This document shows, piece by piece, positions 32,806-41,011 of a stretch of DNA of 64,000 bases. The notes under the pieces are model-generated. The model was not told the origin of the DNA. It made no database searches and saw only the letters and a program-made list of their open reading frames with translations. Position 1 is the stretch's first letter, and every line of letters starts with the position of its first letter. The DNA is from an uncultured Lachnospiraceae bacterium (GTDB taxonomy: Bacteria; Bacillota; Clostridia; Lachnospirales; Lachnospiraceae): contig CAJTTO010000019.1 of NCBI GenBank assembly GCA_910579275.1, forward strand, positions 1-64,000, given 5' to 3'. The position numbers were made by a program, and so were the translations under genes.

Positions 32806-32934
32806 TCAGTCCTTTGGCAGTTTCCGCGTATGCTCCAGAAATCCTCTGGCTGCTTTCCCTTCCACCGTATTATATGTATATCCTGCCTTTGCAGTATCCA
32901 TAATCAGCCCATAAATTTTTTCCTCATCGCGCAT
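32806..32934 (-). CDS. Small hypothetical protein (42 residues)
   Basis: A frame with GGAGG 6 nt before the ATG at 32934. The product (MRDEEKIYGLIMDTAKAGYT, then YNTVEGKAARGFLEHTRKLP) is helical and charged. It may be a small conserved protein or the start of a decayed gene. The ribosome binding site supports expression. Confidence 0.45.
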   Translation of the reverse strand: MRDEEKIYGLIMDTAKAGYTYNTVEGKAARGFLEHTRKLPKD

Positions 32935-33059
32935 AAGAAGCCTCCAGTTTTATCCTTTCGATTTTTGACCGGAACAGCTTTTTGAAATTTAATCCGACAC
33001 AATTCCTGCATGCAAAACCGTCCCTCCTGTAAAACATTATAACACAAAGCAGCTTTTCT

Positions 33060-33214
33060 GTAACAGTTCAGCCCAGGACTTTGCATTTACTGCAAAGTCC
33101 GTGAAATAGCGTAATGGTAGAGATGCATCAAGCCACGGTACGTGGCTTTGACACCACGAAGTGGTTGTGCATGGCTTGATGCCTGTAACAGGAAGCCGAA
33201 GGCTGAACTGTTAC
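33060..33214. mobile_element. MITE-like element with 14-bp terminal inverted repeats
   Basis: GTAACAGTTCAGCC (33060-33073) and GGCTGAACTGTTAC (33201-33214) are perfect inverted repeats. Inside are GGACTTTGCA/TGCAAAGTCC (33076-33085, 33091-33100), GCATCAAGCCA/TGGCTTGATGC (33125-33135, 33172-33182), an alternative AAGCCACG/CGTGGCTT and ACCAC/GTGGT. The last 30 bp also form their own palindrome and recur at 7307-7336. Such structure points to a non-autonomous transposable or retron-like non-coding element. Confidence 0.8.
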
Positions 33215-33242
33215 GCTTTTCTTTGCACAAAATGTTTTTCAA

Positions 33243-33290
33243 TTGACAATGCTGCCAAAAATTATTATACTATCCTTATTACATATGTAA
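33243..33290 (+). promoter_or_regulatory. Promoter of second blaI with BlaI-type operator
   Basis: TTGACA (33243-33248), 17 nt, TATACT (33266-33271), then the dyad TTACATATGTAA (33279-33290) at the start point. The form TTAC-N4-GTAA matches the TACA/TGTA core of known BlaI/MecI operators. The same dyad type recurs at 35397 and 35454. Confidence 0.8.
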
Positions 33291-33309
33291 GATTTAGGAG
33301 GAATATACT

Positions 33310-33678
33310 GTGAACGCACTGCCCCAAATATCAGAAGCAGAATATGAAGTGATGAAAATTGTGTGGAAATACGCCCCAATCAGCACAAATGAGATTACAG
33401 AACGTTTGGTCAAAACCACAACCTGGAGTCCCAAGACAATACAGACACTGATAAAACGTCTGGTGACAAAAGGCGTCCTTACTTATGAAAAACAAAGTCG
33501 GGTATTTGTCTATACGCCATTGGTAAACGAAACAGATTATATCGGTCAGGAAAGCAATACCTTCCTCAACCGTTTTTATAACGGAAATATTACATCTATG
33601 TTGTCTTCCTACATTGACAATGACAGACTAACAGAAGCTGAAATTGACGAGCTCCGCTCTCTTCTTTCCAAGAAATAA
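33310..33678 (+). CDS. blaI: BlaI/MecI family repressor
   Basis: The 122-residue protein starts MNALPQISEAEYEVMKIVWK, the typical BlaI N-terminus, and has the winged helix (TTWSPKTIQTLIKRLVTKGV) and dimerisation helices to the end (DELRSLLSKK). It represses its own promoter and, by the shared operators, the gene pair at 34227-35314. Its cognate BlaR1 sensor directly downstream is broken. RBS AGGAGG precedes the GTG (33310) start. Confidence 0.88.
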   Translation: MNALPQISEAEYEVMKIVWKYAPISTNEITERLVKTTTWSPKTIQTLIKRLVTKGVLTYEKQSRVFVYTPLVNETDYIGQESNTFLNRFYNGNITSMLSSYIDNDRLTEAEIDELRSLLSKK

Positions 33679-33692
33679 AGGAGGAATTTGAT

Positions 33693-34211
33693 GTGGCAGA
33701 ATTTATGATTCAGTTTTTAATCTGCAATATTTCTATTAGTTTTATTATCGGAATCTTTCTGCTTGCCAAGCATTTTCTAAAAAAATGTCTGACCAGTCGG
33801 GCGCATTAGTATATCCAAGAAATAGCATACGGCAACCAACTCGTCGAGGGGGATATATCCTCTTATTGGATTCAATCATCCCTAAAAATATCTCCTGTTG
33901 AACAGGTTGAAATGCTGAATAAGTTTTATTACAACCAGTTCGGGTTTTCACCTGAAAATATCAAAGCTGTAAAAGATTCTATCTGTCTCTATTCCACGAA
34001 TGGCAGCACGCTCTCCGGAAAAACCGGCACCGAAGAGGTCAATGGGCATAATACCTCCGGTTGGTTCATTGGATATATAGAAAAAGGCAGCCGCACCTAC
34101 TTCTTTGCCACCAACATCCAGAGTGAAAAGCTTGCATCCGGTCCTCTTGCCACGGAACTTACATTTTCTATCCTTTCTGATTTAAAGCTATGGACTACTT
34201 CTCAAGAATAA
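33693..34211 (+). pseudogene. blaR1: blaR1 remnant: internal deletion plus in-frame stop
   Basis: A GTG start at 33693 with AGGAGG gives MAEFMIQFLICNISISFIIG, the first membrane span of BlaR1. After 38 residues (ending LTSRAH) a TAG (33807-33809) occurs. In the same frame the sequence continues with the C-terminal penicillin-sensor domain of BlaR1/class D beta-lactamase type (YGNQLVEG, YWIQSSLKISPVEQVEML, and SGKTGTEEVNG with the KTG motif) to a TAA at 34211. Around 400 middle residues, with the zinc protease and the active-site serine, are gone. The product cannot cleave BlaI. Confidence 0.85.
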
Positions 34212-34230
34212 GGAGCGGACAGCTCCTTAT
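34208..34230. terminator. Bidirectional terminator
   Basis: ATAAGGAGC (34208-34216) pairs with GCTCCTTAT (34222-34230), 9 bp perfect, 5-nt loop, between two convergent genes. It contains the blaR1 stop codon. Confidence 0.7.
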
Positions 34231-35066
34231 TCCTTTCTGACAAAAGTTACCTCTATGATTTCCGGAATATTAAAAAAGCGAAACGGATACTTTGTCAGTC
34301 CAATACCGCTACTGACATACATTTGTACCGGAACTCCTGCACCAATATCCCGCACATCGTAAAGCCCTTTTATGAATTGTTCTGATCCGTTAGGGAGCAT
34401 TTTTTTTGTAAAATACGGCACAGATACCTGCCCGCCATGTGTATGTCCTGATAATATAAAGTTTTCACCAGACCCTTCTATAAATTTTGAGATAACAGGT
34501 TCATGCGTCGCTATCAGGTGAAAATTATCGCTTTGAATATAGTAGCGCCCCGCATCTGTCTGCCCCAACAGATAATCATCAAATCCGATTATCTCTATGT
34601 TTAACTTTTCAAGAAACACGTTTTCGTCATTCAGCACATAAAATCCGCAATGATTCATGAATTCTTCATAAATCCGGACTGCGCCTCCACCGTAATCATG
34701 ATTTCCGAATACTGCATATTTTCCGGCTTTTGCCTCTATCCTGCTTAATTTTTCCTGCAAATATGCCATATCCAATGTCTCTTTATCACGCGCATAATTA
34801 TCAAGCAGATCTCCACCAAAAATTACAATATCCGCATCTCGTGCATTGATCATTTCCACTATTTTCTCAAGATGCTTTTCATCATACAACGTCCCAAAAT
34901 GTGTATCTGTAAAAAATACTGCCTTGCATGTCTCAATGTCCGCGTCTGTTTCTACTGTAATTTCTTTTACAACCAGCATCTCAGGTTCAATGTATCGGGA
35001 ATAACAAGGCACCAAAATAATCGTTATCAATAAGAGCATAAATAGACATTTCATTTTTTTCTTCAT
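34227..35066 (-). CDS. Membrane-anchored metallophosphoesterase
   Basis: The 279-residue protein has an N-terminal span (CLFMLLLITIILVPCYS) and all calcineurin-like motifs: FFTDTHFG, IFGGDLLDN, VFGNHDYGG, ATHEP and SGHTHGGQ. The YkuE/LpxH-like group cleaves phosphoester substrates outside the membrane or at its surface; the substrate is unknown. It follows the small lipoprotein gene and shares its BlaI-type operators, so it may belong to a cell-wall stress response. ATG at 35066 is the likely start. Confidence 0.85.
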   Translation of the reverse strand: MKKKMKCLFMLLLITIILVPCYSRYIEPEMLVVKEITVETDADIETCKAVFFTDTHFGTLYDEKHLEKIVEMINARDADIVIFGGDLLDNYARDKETLDMAYLQEKLSRIEAKAGKYAVFGNHDYGGGAVRIYEEFMNHCGFYVLNDENVFLEKLNIEIIGFDDYLLGQTDAGRYYIQSDNFHLIATHEPVISKFIEGSGENFILSGHTHGGQVSVPYFTKKMLPNGSEQFIKGLYDVRDIGAGVPVQMYVSSGIGLTKYPFRFFNIPEIIEVTFVRKE

Positions 35067-35095
35067 TAAATTACCCCATGCCGCCTCCGAGCGGC

Positions 35096-35314
35096 TCATT
35101 CGGTGCAAAGCGTTACGGAATATCCAGCATCTGTCTCCGTGATATCACTGCCCGACTCCATTTCCGGTTTCTCCATTTTTTCTTCATTCAATTCTTTTTG
35201 ATTTTCCATCATTATCTTTTCTTCCGTACTGTGCTTATTCGCGCAGCCTGCAAAAATAATTGTACATATAGCAGCCCAATATGCAGCCATAAAAAACTTA
35301 TTCTTCTTTTTCAT
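35096..35314 (-). CDS. Small lipoprotein under BlaI-type control
   Basis: The 72-residue product starts MKKKNKFFMAAYWAAICTII and has the lipobox FAGC, followed by a charged, Glu/Lys/Met-rich mature part of about 45 residues. CGGAGG precedes the ATG at 35314. Family unknown. It overlaps no other gene and heads a two-gene unit with the phosphoesterase. Confidence 0.7.
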   Translation of the reverse strand: MKKKNKFFMAAYWAAICTIIFAGCANKHSTEEKIMMENQKELNEEKMEKPEMESGSDITETDAGYSVTLCTE

Positions 35315-35396
35315 AATTACCTCCGCTTTCTTCTGCCGGATAATGTATATCTTGCTGAAAATCTCACCCTGCAAACACAGGTTAAACGCTTATATA

Positions 35397-35479
35397 TTAC
35401 ATCTGTAAGATTATTACTCAAAAAAATGTTGTGCAGAAACACACTACTAAATATTACACCAGTAAGATTTTTAAGTCAA
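35397..35479 (-). promoter_or_regulatory. Promoter with two BlaI-type operators
   Basis: TTGACT (35479-35474), 17 nt, TAATAT (35456-35451) on the minus strand. One dyad, TTACACCAGTAA (35454-35465), overlaps the -10 and the spacer; a second, TTACATCTGTAA (35397-35408), lies downstream in the leader. Both share TTAC-N4-GTAA plus AGATT on one side with the blaI operator at 33279. Confidence 0.75.
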
Positions 35480-35494
35480 GCACTATTTGCTTTT

Positions 35495-36343
35495 TTATAT
35501 CTTTACCCCAAAACAAATCTCCTGCCCCTCCGGCTGCTCTAACAGCTCCACTGTAATCTCCCCCTTGTGGCGTCTTGCAATCTGGTTTGCCCGATACAGA
35601 CCAAGTCCTCTGTCCTCACGGTTGTTCTTAGTTGTGAACCCCTTTTCAAAAAAGTGGGAAATCTCACCCATGGTCAAATTCTCCACCTGATTTTTAATCA
35701 TGAATATCAGTTTGTCATTTTTGGCGTCAAGCACCATCTCCACCCTGTTTTTATGCGGTGTCGCCGCCTCAAATGCATTGTCAGTCAACGTTCCGATGAT
35801 TTCAACAAGTGCATGTTCTGACACAGGTGTCACAATTTCCTGACTTAGCACCTGTATATCAATGTCAATATAGGCAGGCGCGCTGATAATCTTGCTGTAC
35901 AGAAATCCCGCCAGTATTTTATCCGATATGCGCAGCAGCGCCGGATTACAGCGCGATTTGTCCCCGTAAATATCCTTACAGTACGCCGACTGCGCCTGAA
36001 CAAGCTCGTCATAATCATCCATGGTCACATGCATATTTAAAATCGCATTCATATGGTTGTCAAACTCGTGCTGCCGTGCCCTGATATCTTTTGTCAGTTC
36101 CTCCATCGGCTTTATGTAAAGCTTGTAAATTTTCAGTTCCTGCTCCTGACGCCGCAGCGCTGCGTAGTTCTGCGCCCAGTCAAAAAAGCCAAATATAATC
36201 ACCGAAAAAACAATGCCAAACAGTACCATCACCTTGATATCCAGCGTATGGCTCAGGTACAGGTCTACCAGCAAATATAATGCAACTATCAGCGCAACCA
36301 CGCAAAAGATTCTATATAAAAATTTTCTGCCGAGTTCAGCCAT
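35495..36343 (-). CDS. Sensor histidine kinase of the AgrC/GHKL type
   Basis: The 282-residue protein has two N-terminal spans (FCVVALIVALYLLVDLYLS and IKVMVLFGIVFSVIIFGFF), a helical linker, the phospho-His region RARQHEFDNHMNAIL, and a GHKL ATPase (TDNAFEAA, RGLGLYRANQIARRH). With only two spans it lacks the large peptide-sensing region of AgrC. It is followed upstream on the same strand by a LytTR regulator, 57 bp away. Confidence 0.82.
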   Translation of the reverse strand: MAELGRKFLYRIFCVVALIVALYLLVDLYLSHTLDIKVMVLFGIVFSVIIFGFFDWAQNYAALRRQEQELKIYKLYIKPMEELTKDIRARQHEFDNHMNAILNMHVTMDDYDELVQAQSAYCKDIYGDKSRCNPALLRISDKILAGFLYSKIISAPAYIDIDIQVLSQEIVTPVSEHALVEIIGTLTDNAFEAATPHKNRVEMVLDAKNDKLIFMIKNQVENLTMGEISHFFEKGFTTKNNREDRGLGLYRANQIARRHKGEITVELLEQPEGQEICFGVKI

Positions 36344-36400
36344 TGCAATGCACTCCTTTTATCGTTTCTATCGTCTCCTCTGTCTTGCACCAAAGAATAA

Positions 36401-37132
36401 CTATACACACAGTTTTTTCTTAATATCGCTTTTGTACGTAATGCCGATTTCCACCTGCTCTCCGTTTTTCATGCAGATGAAACCGTTTACGGTATCCACA
36501 TAATCAATATAGTCCTGATTCACAACACACATGCGATGTATCTGCAAAAACTTATCGTCTGGCAGTCTTTCAAGCAGCTGTTTGATAGAAAGATACGGAA
36601 TCTTCATTTCTTCTTTTAGGAGCACAAGCAAAACCCCCCGCGGCACTGCCTTGACGCAGACAATGTCCTTGCAGAATATCTTGTAATTGATGCCGTCCTT
36701 TTTTACGATCACATGTGTCTCCCGCGTCTCACCCTGCTGGGACAAAAAAAGCAGCTTTCCCGCAAGTTTCTCAATATCCTGTTCGTTATATGGCTTTATG
36801 AGATACTGGTAGCAGTGCAGTTCCCTGTACGCCGTAAGTTCCATATTTGCCAGCGAAGTAATCATCACAATCGGTGTAAACGCATACTCCCGTTTCATGC
36901 GGACTTCCCGCGCAAAGGTTATTCCCGAGATGTCATTCTTGTCGTTGCAGTCCAGATTGATGTCCAACAAAAAAGCCTGAAAGGGCGTCTGCGCTTTCTC
37001 CGCAAGCGCAGACCTTGCCTCCTCCAGACTGTTTACAGGAACAACACACACCTTGTCAGATACTTTTTCCAGCATCGCAGTAATCGCACTTAAGCAGTCC
37101 TTACTGTCCTCTAGTACCAATATCCTTGTCAT
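36401..37132 (-). CDS. LytTR family response regulator (AgrA-like)
   Basis: The 243-residue protein has a receiver domain (ILVLEDSKDC, phospho-Asp in FLLDINLDC, Lys in YLIKPYNE) and a C-terminal LytTR DNA-binding domain (DIVCVKAVPRGVLLV, FLQIHRMCVVNQDYIDYVD). AgrA-type regulators bind direct repeats upstream of target genes. Its kinase is the next gene. No agrB/agrD signal-peptide genes are in the neighbourhood. Confidence 0.87.
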   Translation of the reverse strand: MTRILVLEDSKDCLSAITAMLEKVSDKVCVVPVNSLEEARSALAEKAQTPFQAFLLDINLDCNDKNDISGITFAREVRMKREYAFTPIVMITSLANMELTAYRELHCYQYLIKPYNEQDIEKLAGKLLFLSQQGETRETHVIVKKDGINYKIFCKDIVCVKAVPRGVLLVLLKEEMKIPYLSIKQLLERLPDDKFLQIHRMCVVNQDYIDYVDTVNGFICMKNGEQVEIGITYKSDIKKKLCV

Positions 37133-37178
37133 GTGTATGTTCCTCCTGTTTTATGTTCCATACTTGTTGTTCTGCTTT

Positions 37179-38099
37179 CTATTTCAGTATTTCCCCAACG
37201 GACTTCGCAAGCCCCGCTACTCCTTGGATTTCCGAAGGAATAATAATCTTTGTCGCATTGCCGTTTGCAGCTTTCTCAAATGCCTCAAGTTTCTTGATGG
37301 TAAGTACTGCCTCATCTGCGCCTGCGTCCCTCAGGAATTTGATACCTTCCGCGTTTGCCATCTGAACAACACGGATTGCCTCTGCCTGACCTTCTGCCTC
37401 GCGGATTCTTTTTTCTTTCTCAGCTTCCGCGCGGAGAATCGCCGCCTGCTTTTCTGCTTCTGCCTCAAGAATCGCAGATTCTTTCTGGCCTTCTGCCACA
37501 AGGATTGTCGATTTCTTCTCACCTTCTGCACGGAGAATCGCCTCGCGGCGCTCACGCTCTGCCTTCATCTGTTTTTCCATTGCATTCCGAATTGCTTCAG
37601 GCGGAATAATGTTCTTTAACTCAACGCGGTTTACCTTGATACCCCATGGGTCTGTGGCAACGTCAAGCGCGGAGCGCATATTTGTATTGATAATCTCCCT
37701 TGATGTCAGTGTCTGGTCAAGCTCCATCTCACCGATGATATTACGAAGTGTCGTCGCGGTCAGTTTCTCAATCGCCATAATAGGATTATCCACACCATAT
37801 GCATACATCTTCGGATCTGTAATCTGGAAAAATACGACCGTATCAATCTGCATCGTTACGTTATCCTTTGTGATAACGGGCTGTGGCGGGAAATCCACAA
37901 CCTGTTCCTTCAGGTTTACTCGTTTCGCAACTCTGTCAAGAAACGGAACCTTGAAATGAAGCCCTACTCCCCATGTCGTATCATATCCACCAAGCCGCTC
38001 GATGACATACGCGTATGCCTGTGGAACAATCCGCACATTTGTCGCCAGAAGCACGATCATAATAAATAAAATAACCAAAAAAACTTCTACCATACTCAT
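37179..38099 (-). CDS. SPFH/band 7 membrane protein (stomatin/QmcA-like)
   Basis: The 306-residue protein has one N-terminal span (VEVFLVILFIMIVLLATNVR), the SPFH domain (RIVPQAYAYVIERLGGYDTT to about residue 180) with NRVELKNIIPPEAIRNAMEK, and a coiled, Glu/Ala/Lys-rich segment with repeats of EAEKQAAILRAE. These proteins form membrane microdomains. The gene overlaps the NfeD gene by 4 nt, a known partner in the same operon. Confidence 0.9.
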   Translation of the reverse strand: MSMVEVFLVILFIMIVLLATNVRIVPQAYAYVIERLGGYDTTWGVGLHFKVPFLDRVAKRVNLKEQVVDFPPQPVITKDNVTMQIDTVVFFQITDPKMYAYGVDNPIMAIEKLTATTLRNIIGEMELDQTLTSREIINTNMRSALDVATDPWGIKVNRVELKNIIPPEAIRNAMEKQMKAERERREAILRAEGEKKSTILVAEGQKESAILEAEAEKQAAILRAEAEKEKRIREAEGQAEAIRVVQMANAEGIKFLRDAGADEAVLTIKKLEAFEKAANGNATKIIIPSEIQGVAGLAKSVGEILK

Positions 38100-38545
38100 A
38101 ACGTGTCCTCCCCCTCATACTTTTCAACAATTAATTTGACGCCCTTGATGTCAACAATCTTTGCAAGGCTTCCGGTCGCTATCCTGACTGTATCGTCGGC
38201 AGACCGCACTGTCCATTCCTGACCGTTTACCACGGCACATCCTTTTTCCACAATATTGTCAACATCCTGTGTAATCCGTACTACTTTTCCGATAATACCC
38301 TCGTAATTCGTCCTTGTGCGCGTATTGTTTATGTACTTTATCGCCCAAGGTCTTGTGAACACCAGCATACCAAATGATACCAATAAGAAAACTGTCAATT
38401 GGAGTATCAGGCCACCGCCGAACATTGCCACAATAATCGCAACCAGCGCGCCGATTGCAAACCAGATGGTCGTAAGTCCGACTGTCACAATCTCAATTAT
38501 GATAAGGATTATCATAGCTGCCAGCCATACCATTGTATCGTTCAT
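38096..38545 (-). CDS. NfeD family membrane protein
   Basis: The 149-residue protein has three or so spans (MVWLAAMIILIIIEIVTVGL, ALVAIIVAMFGGG, LQLTVFLLVSFGMLVF) and a C-terminal OB-fold-like domain (GIIGKVVRITQDVDNIVEKG, SLAKIVDIKGVKLIVE). The short NfeD type acts with the SPFH protein encoded directly after it. RBS AGGAGG. Confidence 0.87.
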   Translation of the reverse strand: MNDTMVWLAAMIILIIIEIVTVGLTTIWFAIGALVAIIVAMFGGGLILQLTVFLLVSFGMLVFTRPWAIKYINNTRTRTNYEGIIGKVVRITQDVDNIVEKGCAVVNGQEWTVRSADDTVRIATGSLAKIVDIKGVKLIVEKYEGEDTL

Positions 38546-38673
38546 CGGCTCTCCTCCTTTCCTGTCTGAATATTATTTTGCCAGAAAATAATTTGTCTTT
38601 TCTGTTACCTACACCTTACCGCATAATTTCACTTGAGACAATAGGTTTTGCGTGAATGCAGTGATTTCCGTAT

Positions 38674-39231
38674 CTAATCGTTGATACCTTTCCTATATTC
38701 TTCCAGTTCTTTTTGGAATGCCTCTGTCTTATGATATCCGCAGGAAAACATTTCCGGACAAAATCCCCTGTAAATACACTCTTTTACCATACAGGAGGCC
38801 AGCTCCGGCTCGGTCTTTGCCACCTCTTCCCTGACAAGCTCCCACGCTTCCCGTGTCTCAGGACTTGCACAGCTGCACAGACGCTTGCGGCTGATATTAA
38901 TCAGTGCCTGAGCATCTGCCTCGCAGGCATGGTTGACAAGTGAACCCTGCGGCAGTTCATCCCTGCTGATTCCTGTCCTGTCGCTTCTCTGCGTTGACAC
39001 CCAGTGCTCTATCCCTATTTTATGCCGCACCATGTGCACACTTACCCACGATTTCAAATCTCGCCAGCGCCAGTAAAACTTCATGCGCCTTATCGGGGAA
39101 TGCTCGGATATAATCAGTTGTCTTTTCCACTGCGTGTCGGGGTATCTTCCCGTTGTCTTATTAATCGTATTCATGGCAGAATCCTTGATATCCTGCCAGT
39201 TATCTTCATGTTTGAAATGGTCAATCTGCAT
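38674..39231 (-). CDS. ThyX-like protein (flavin-dependent thymidylate synthase fold), function uncertain
   Basis: The 185-residue protein contains SEHSPIRRMKFYWRWRDLKS and VSVHMVRHKIGIEHWVSTQR, which resemble the RHR motif and flavin-site region of ThyX (consensus RHRxxSxNExSxR), but the motif reads RHKIGIEHWVSTQRSDR, so key positions differ. The C-terminal part has a Cys-rich segment (CMVKECIYRGFCPEMFSCG). It may bind flavin or nucleotide without being a thymidylate synthase. It lies 10 bp downstream of the DUF3783-type gene. Confidence 0.5.
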   Translation of the reverse strand: MQIDHFKHEDNWQDIKDSAMNTINKTTGRYPDTQWKRQLIISEHSPIRRMKFYWRWRDLKSWVSVHMVRHKIGIEHWVSTQRSDRTGISRDELPQGSLVNHACEADAQALINISRKRLCSCASPETREAWELVREEVAKTEPELASCMVKECIYRGFCPEMFSCGYHKTEAFQKELEEYRKGIND

Positions 39232-39241
39232 CGTACCTCTC

Positions 39242-39676
39242 CTACTCCCTTTCTTTTTTTGCCGCCGATAATCTTTTTGCCGATCCTTCTATCTGCGCCC
39301 TCTCAGAGGAAAGCTCCCTGATGAGCTGGTACAATGTCCAGTTAATATTTCTTGGGGTCGTAACCGCCTTAAGCTTTGTCGGTGTAAGCCCTACGTTTTT
39401 ATAGGAACGCAAAAATTCATCAAGTTTTTTGTCCGGAATTTCTGAAAAAATGATAATCTCCGGCATGCAGAATATTGCCGGCGCTTTCTCCGTCTGTGAC
39501 AAATCAAATGGTGCAAGCTGCTTAATACCCGCAAGCTTCCCGACCTGCACGTTTAAATCCGAAGCTTTCAGCTGCTTTGTTTCTATCGCCATGCTCATGC
39601 CAATCACTTCAAGTTGTATTTTTTTCTTTTCATCCTGTACATAGTACAGAATCGTCCCTTTCATAGAATCTGCCAT
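39242..39676 (-). CDS. DUF3783-type protein
   Basis: The 144-residue protein has the pattern FSEIPDKKLDEFLRSYKNVG followed by LTPTKLKAVTTPRNINWTLY, which I associate with DUF3783 proteins of Clostridia. The C-terminal half is helical and basic. Role unknown. The ATG at 39676 is preferred over that at 39688 on ribosome-binding-site spacing. Confidence 0.6.
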   Translation of the reverse strand: MADSMKGTILYYVQDEKKKIQLEVIGMSMAIETKQLKASDLNVQVGKLAGIKQLAPFDLSQTEKAPAIFCMPEIIIFSEIPDKKLDEFLRSYKNVGLTPTKLKAVTTPRNINWTLYQLIRELSSERAQIEGSAKRLSAAKKERE

Positions 39677-39788
39677 AATGGTTCCCATCCTTTCCCATAT
39701 TTATTATGTAACGATTATAAAAATTTATCAATCGCTCTTTTCAGTTCCTCTATCGAATCCATATCGTACATCGCCGTCGAAATTTTGG

Positions 39789-40979
39789 CTAGAGCGTGTT
39801 CAGAAGGAAGTCCGCCAGCACAACATTACTGACATCAATTCCGGCATCCGTCAATCTGACCGAATCCCCCTCCTCTACCAGCATTCCCTGCCTTGCCCAT
39901 CTTTGCAGCGTATCCCCGTAAACCATCTCCATGCTGTTTCCGAAGCTCCTTGCAAACTCCCGCTTCGACACGCCCTGCATCATACGCAGTCCCAAAAACA
40001 TAAATTCTTCCATCCAGTCTTTTTTTGACAGTTTCTCCGTCTCTCGCTGCGCTTCTCCATAAAGACACCTTTTTTCATCAGCGCTCTCACCGGAACCAGC
40101 AAACACGCGAAGATATTCCTCCATATCCTCTGTATTCTTCCACCGCACATTCTCAAACAGCGAGGACGCCCCAAGTCCGAACCCTGCGTAATTTGCAGTA
40201 TGGTCTATGCCGCGCTGCCAATAGATTTTGTTGTGCCTGCAGGTATATCCTTTTTTTGCATAATTTGATATCTCATAGCGCTGATAGCCATTTTCCGCAA
40301 GAATCTGTTTCGTCATCCGATACATCAGCCTGTCCGCGTCTTCGTCCGGAACAGGAGGATATTCTTCCAGCCTGTCGCAAAGCACAGTGCCTGGTTCAAT
40401 GATAAGGCTGTACGCCGATATGTGTTCCGGCTTCAGGGCTGTTATCGTTTCAAGCGTCCGAATCCAACTCTCCGTAGTCTGCCCTGGCAGCGCGGACATC
40501 AGATCGATATTAATGTTCGCAAAGCCTGCGTCCCTTGCCCGATAATAGGTCTGCAAGAAATCCTCATATGTGTGAATGCGCCCAAGCAGCCTTAACTCCG
40601 TATTCTCAGCGGATTGCAAGCCAATGCTCAGCCTGTTGGCGCCTGCCTTTCTAAGACGGCGCAGCTTATCCTCATCCGCTGTTCCCGGATTCATCTCCAC
40701 CGTGATTTCCACGTCACAATTTAATTTGTAATACTTCCGCAGGCAGTCAAGCACGCGCGCTATTTCTGAAGCCTCCAATATCGACGGCGTTCCGCCGCCA
40801 AAAAATACGGATTCTATACTGTAGTCCACGTAGCGGGCTGACTCATACTGGATTTCCTTTCGCAGGGCCTCCATATATTCCTGCTGCCTTGATTGTGTTG
40901 CTTGTTTCGATAAAAAATCGCAGTATACACACTTTTTTACACAAAAAGGGATATGAATATACACACCAAGCGAACGCAC
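39789..40979 (-). CDS. hemW: Radical SAM protein HemW (haem chaperone, HemN-like)
   Basis: The 396-residue protein has the 4Fe-4S motif CVKKCVYCDF (CxxxCxxC), FFGGGTPS, and NINIDLMSALPGQT of the HemN/HemW family. It lacks the N-terminal arm and fourth cysteine set of true HemN, so HemW is the better call; HemW transfers haem rather than acting on coproporphyrinogen. It is directly behind lepA, a conserved pairing. Its stop codon lies within CTAGAGCGTGTT, 12 bp that also begin the repeat at 63794. Confidence 0.9.
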   Translation of the reverse strand: MRSLGVYIHIPFCVKKCVYCDFLSKQATQSRQQEYMEALRKEIQYESARYVDYSIESVFFGGGTPSILEASEIARVLDCLRKYYKLNCDVEITVEMNPGTADEDKLRRLRKAGANRLSIGLQSAENTELRLLGRIHTYEDFLQTYYRARDAGFANINIDLMSALPGQTTESWIRTLETITALKPEHISAYSLIIEPGTVLCDRLEEYPPVPDEDADRLMYRMTKQILAENGYQRYEISNYAKKGYTCRHNKIYWQRGIDHTANYAGFGLGASSLFENVRWKNTEDMEEYLRVFAGSGESADEKRCLYGEAQRETEKLSKKDWMEEFMFLGLRMMQGVSKREFARSFGNSMEMVYGDTLQRWARQGMLVEEGDSVRLTDAGIDVSNVVLADFLLNTL

Positions 40980-41011
40980 TGTATTTCACACCCCTTTCTA
41001 TCTACAGCTAT

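Noticed and set aside
36401..37132. agr-type quorum-sensing locus
   Set aside because: The AgrC/AgrA-like pair is present, but no AgrB-like protease or AgrD-like peptide gene was found on either side.
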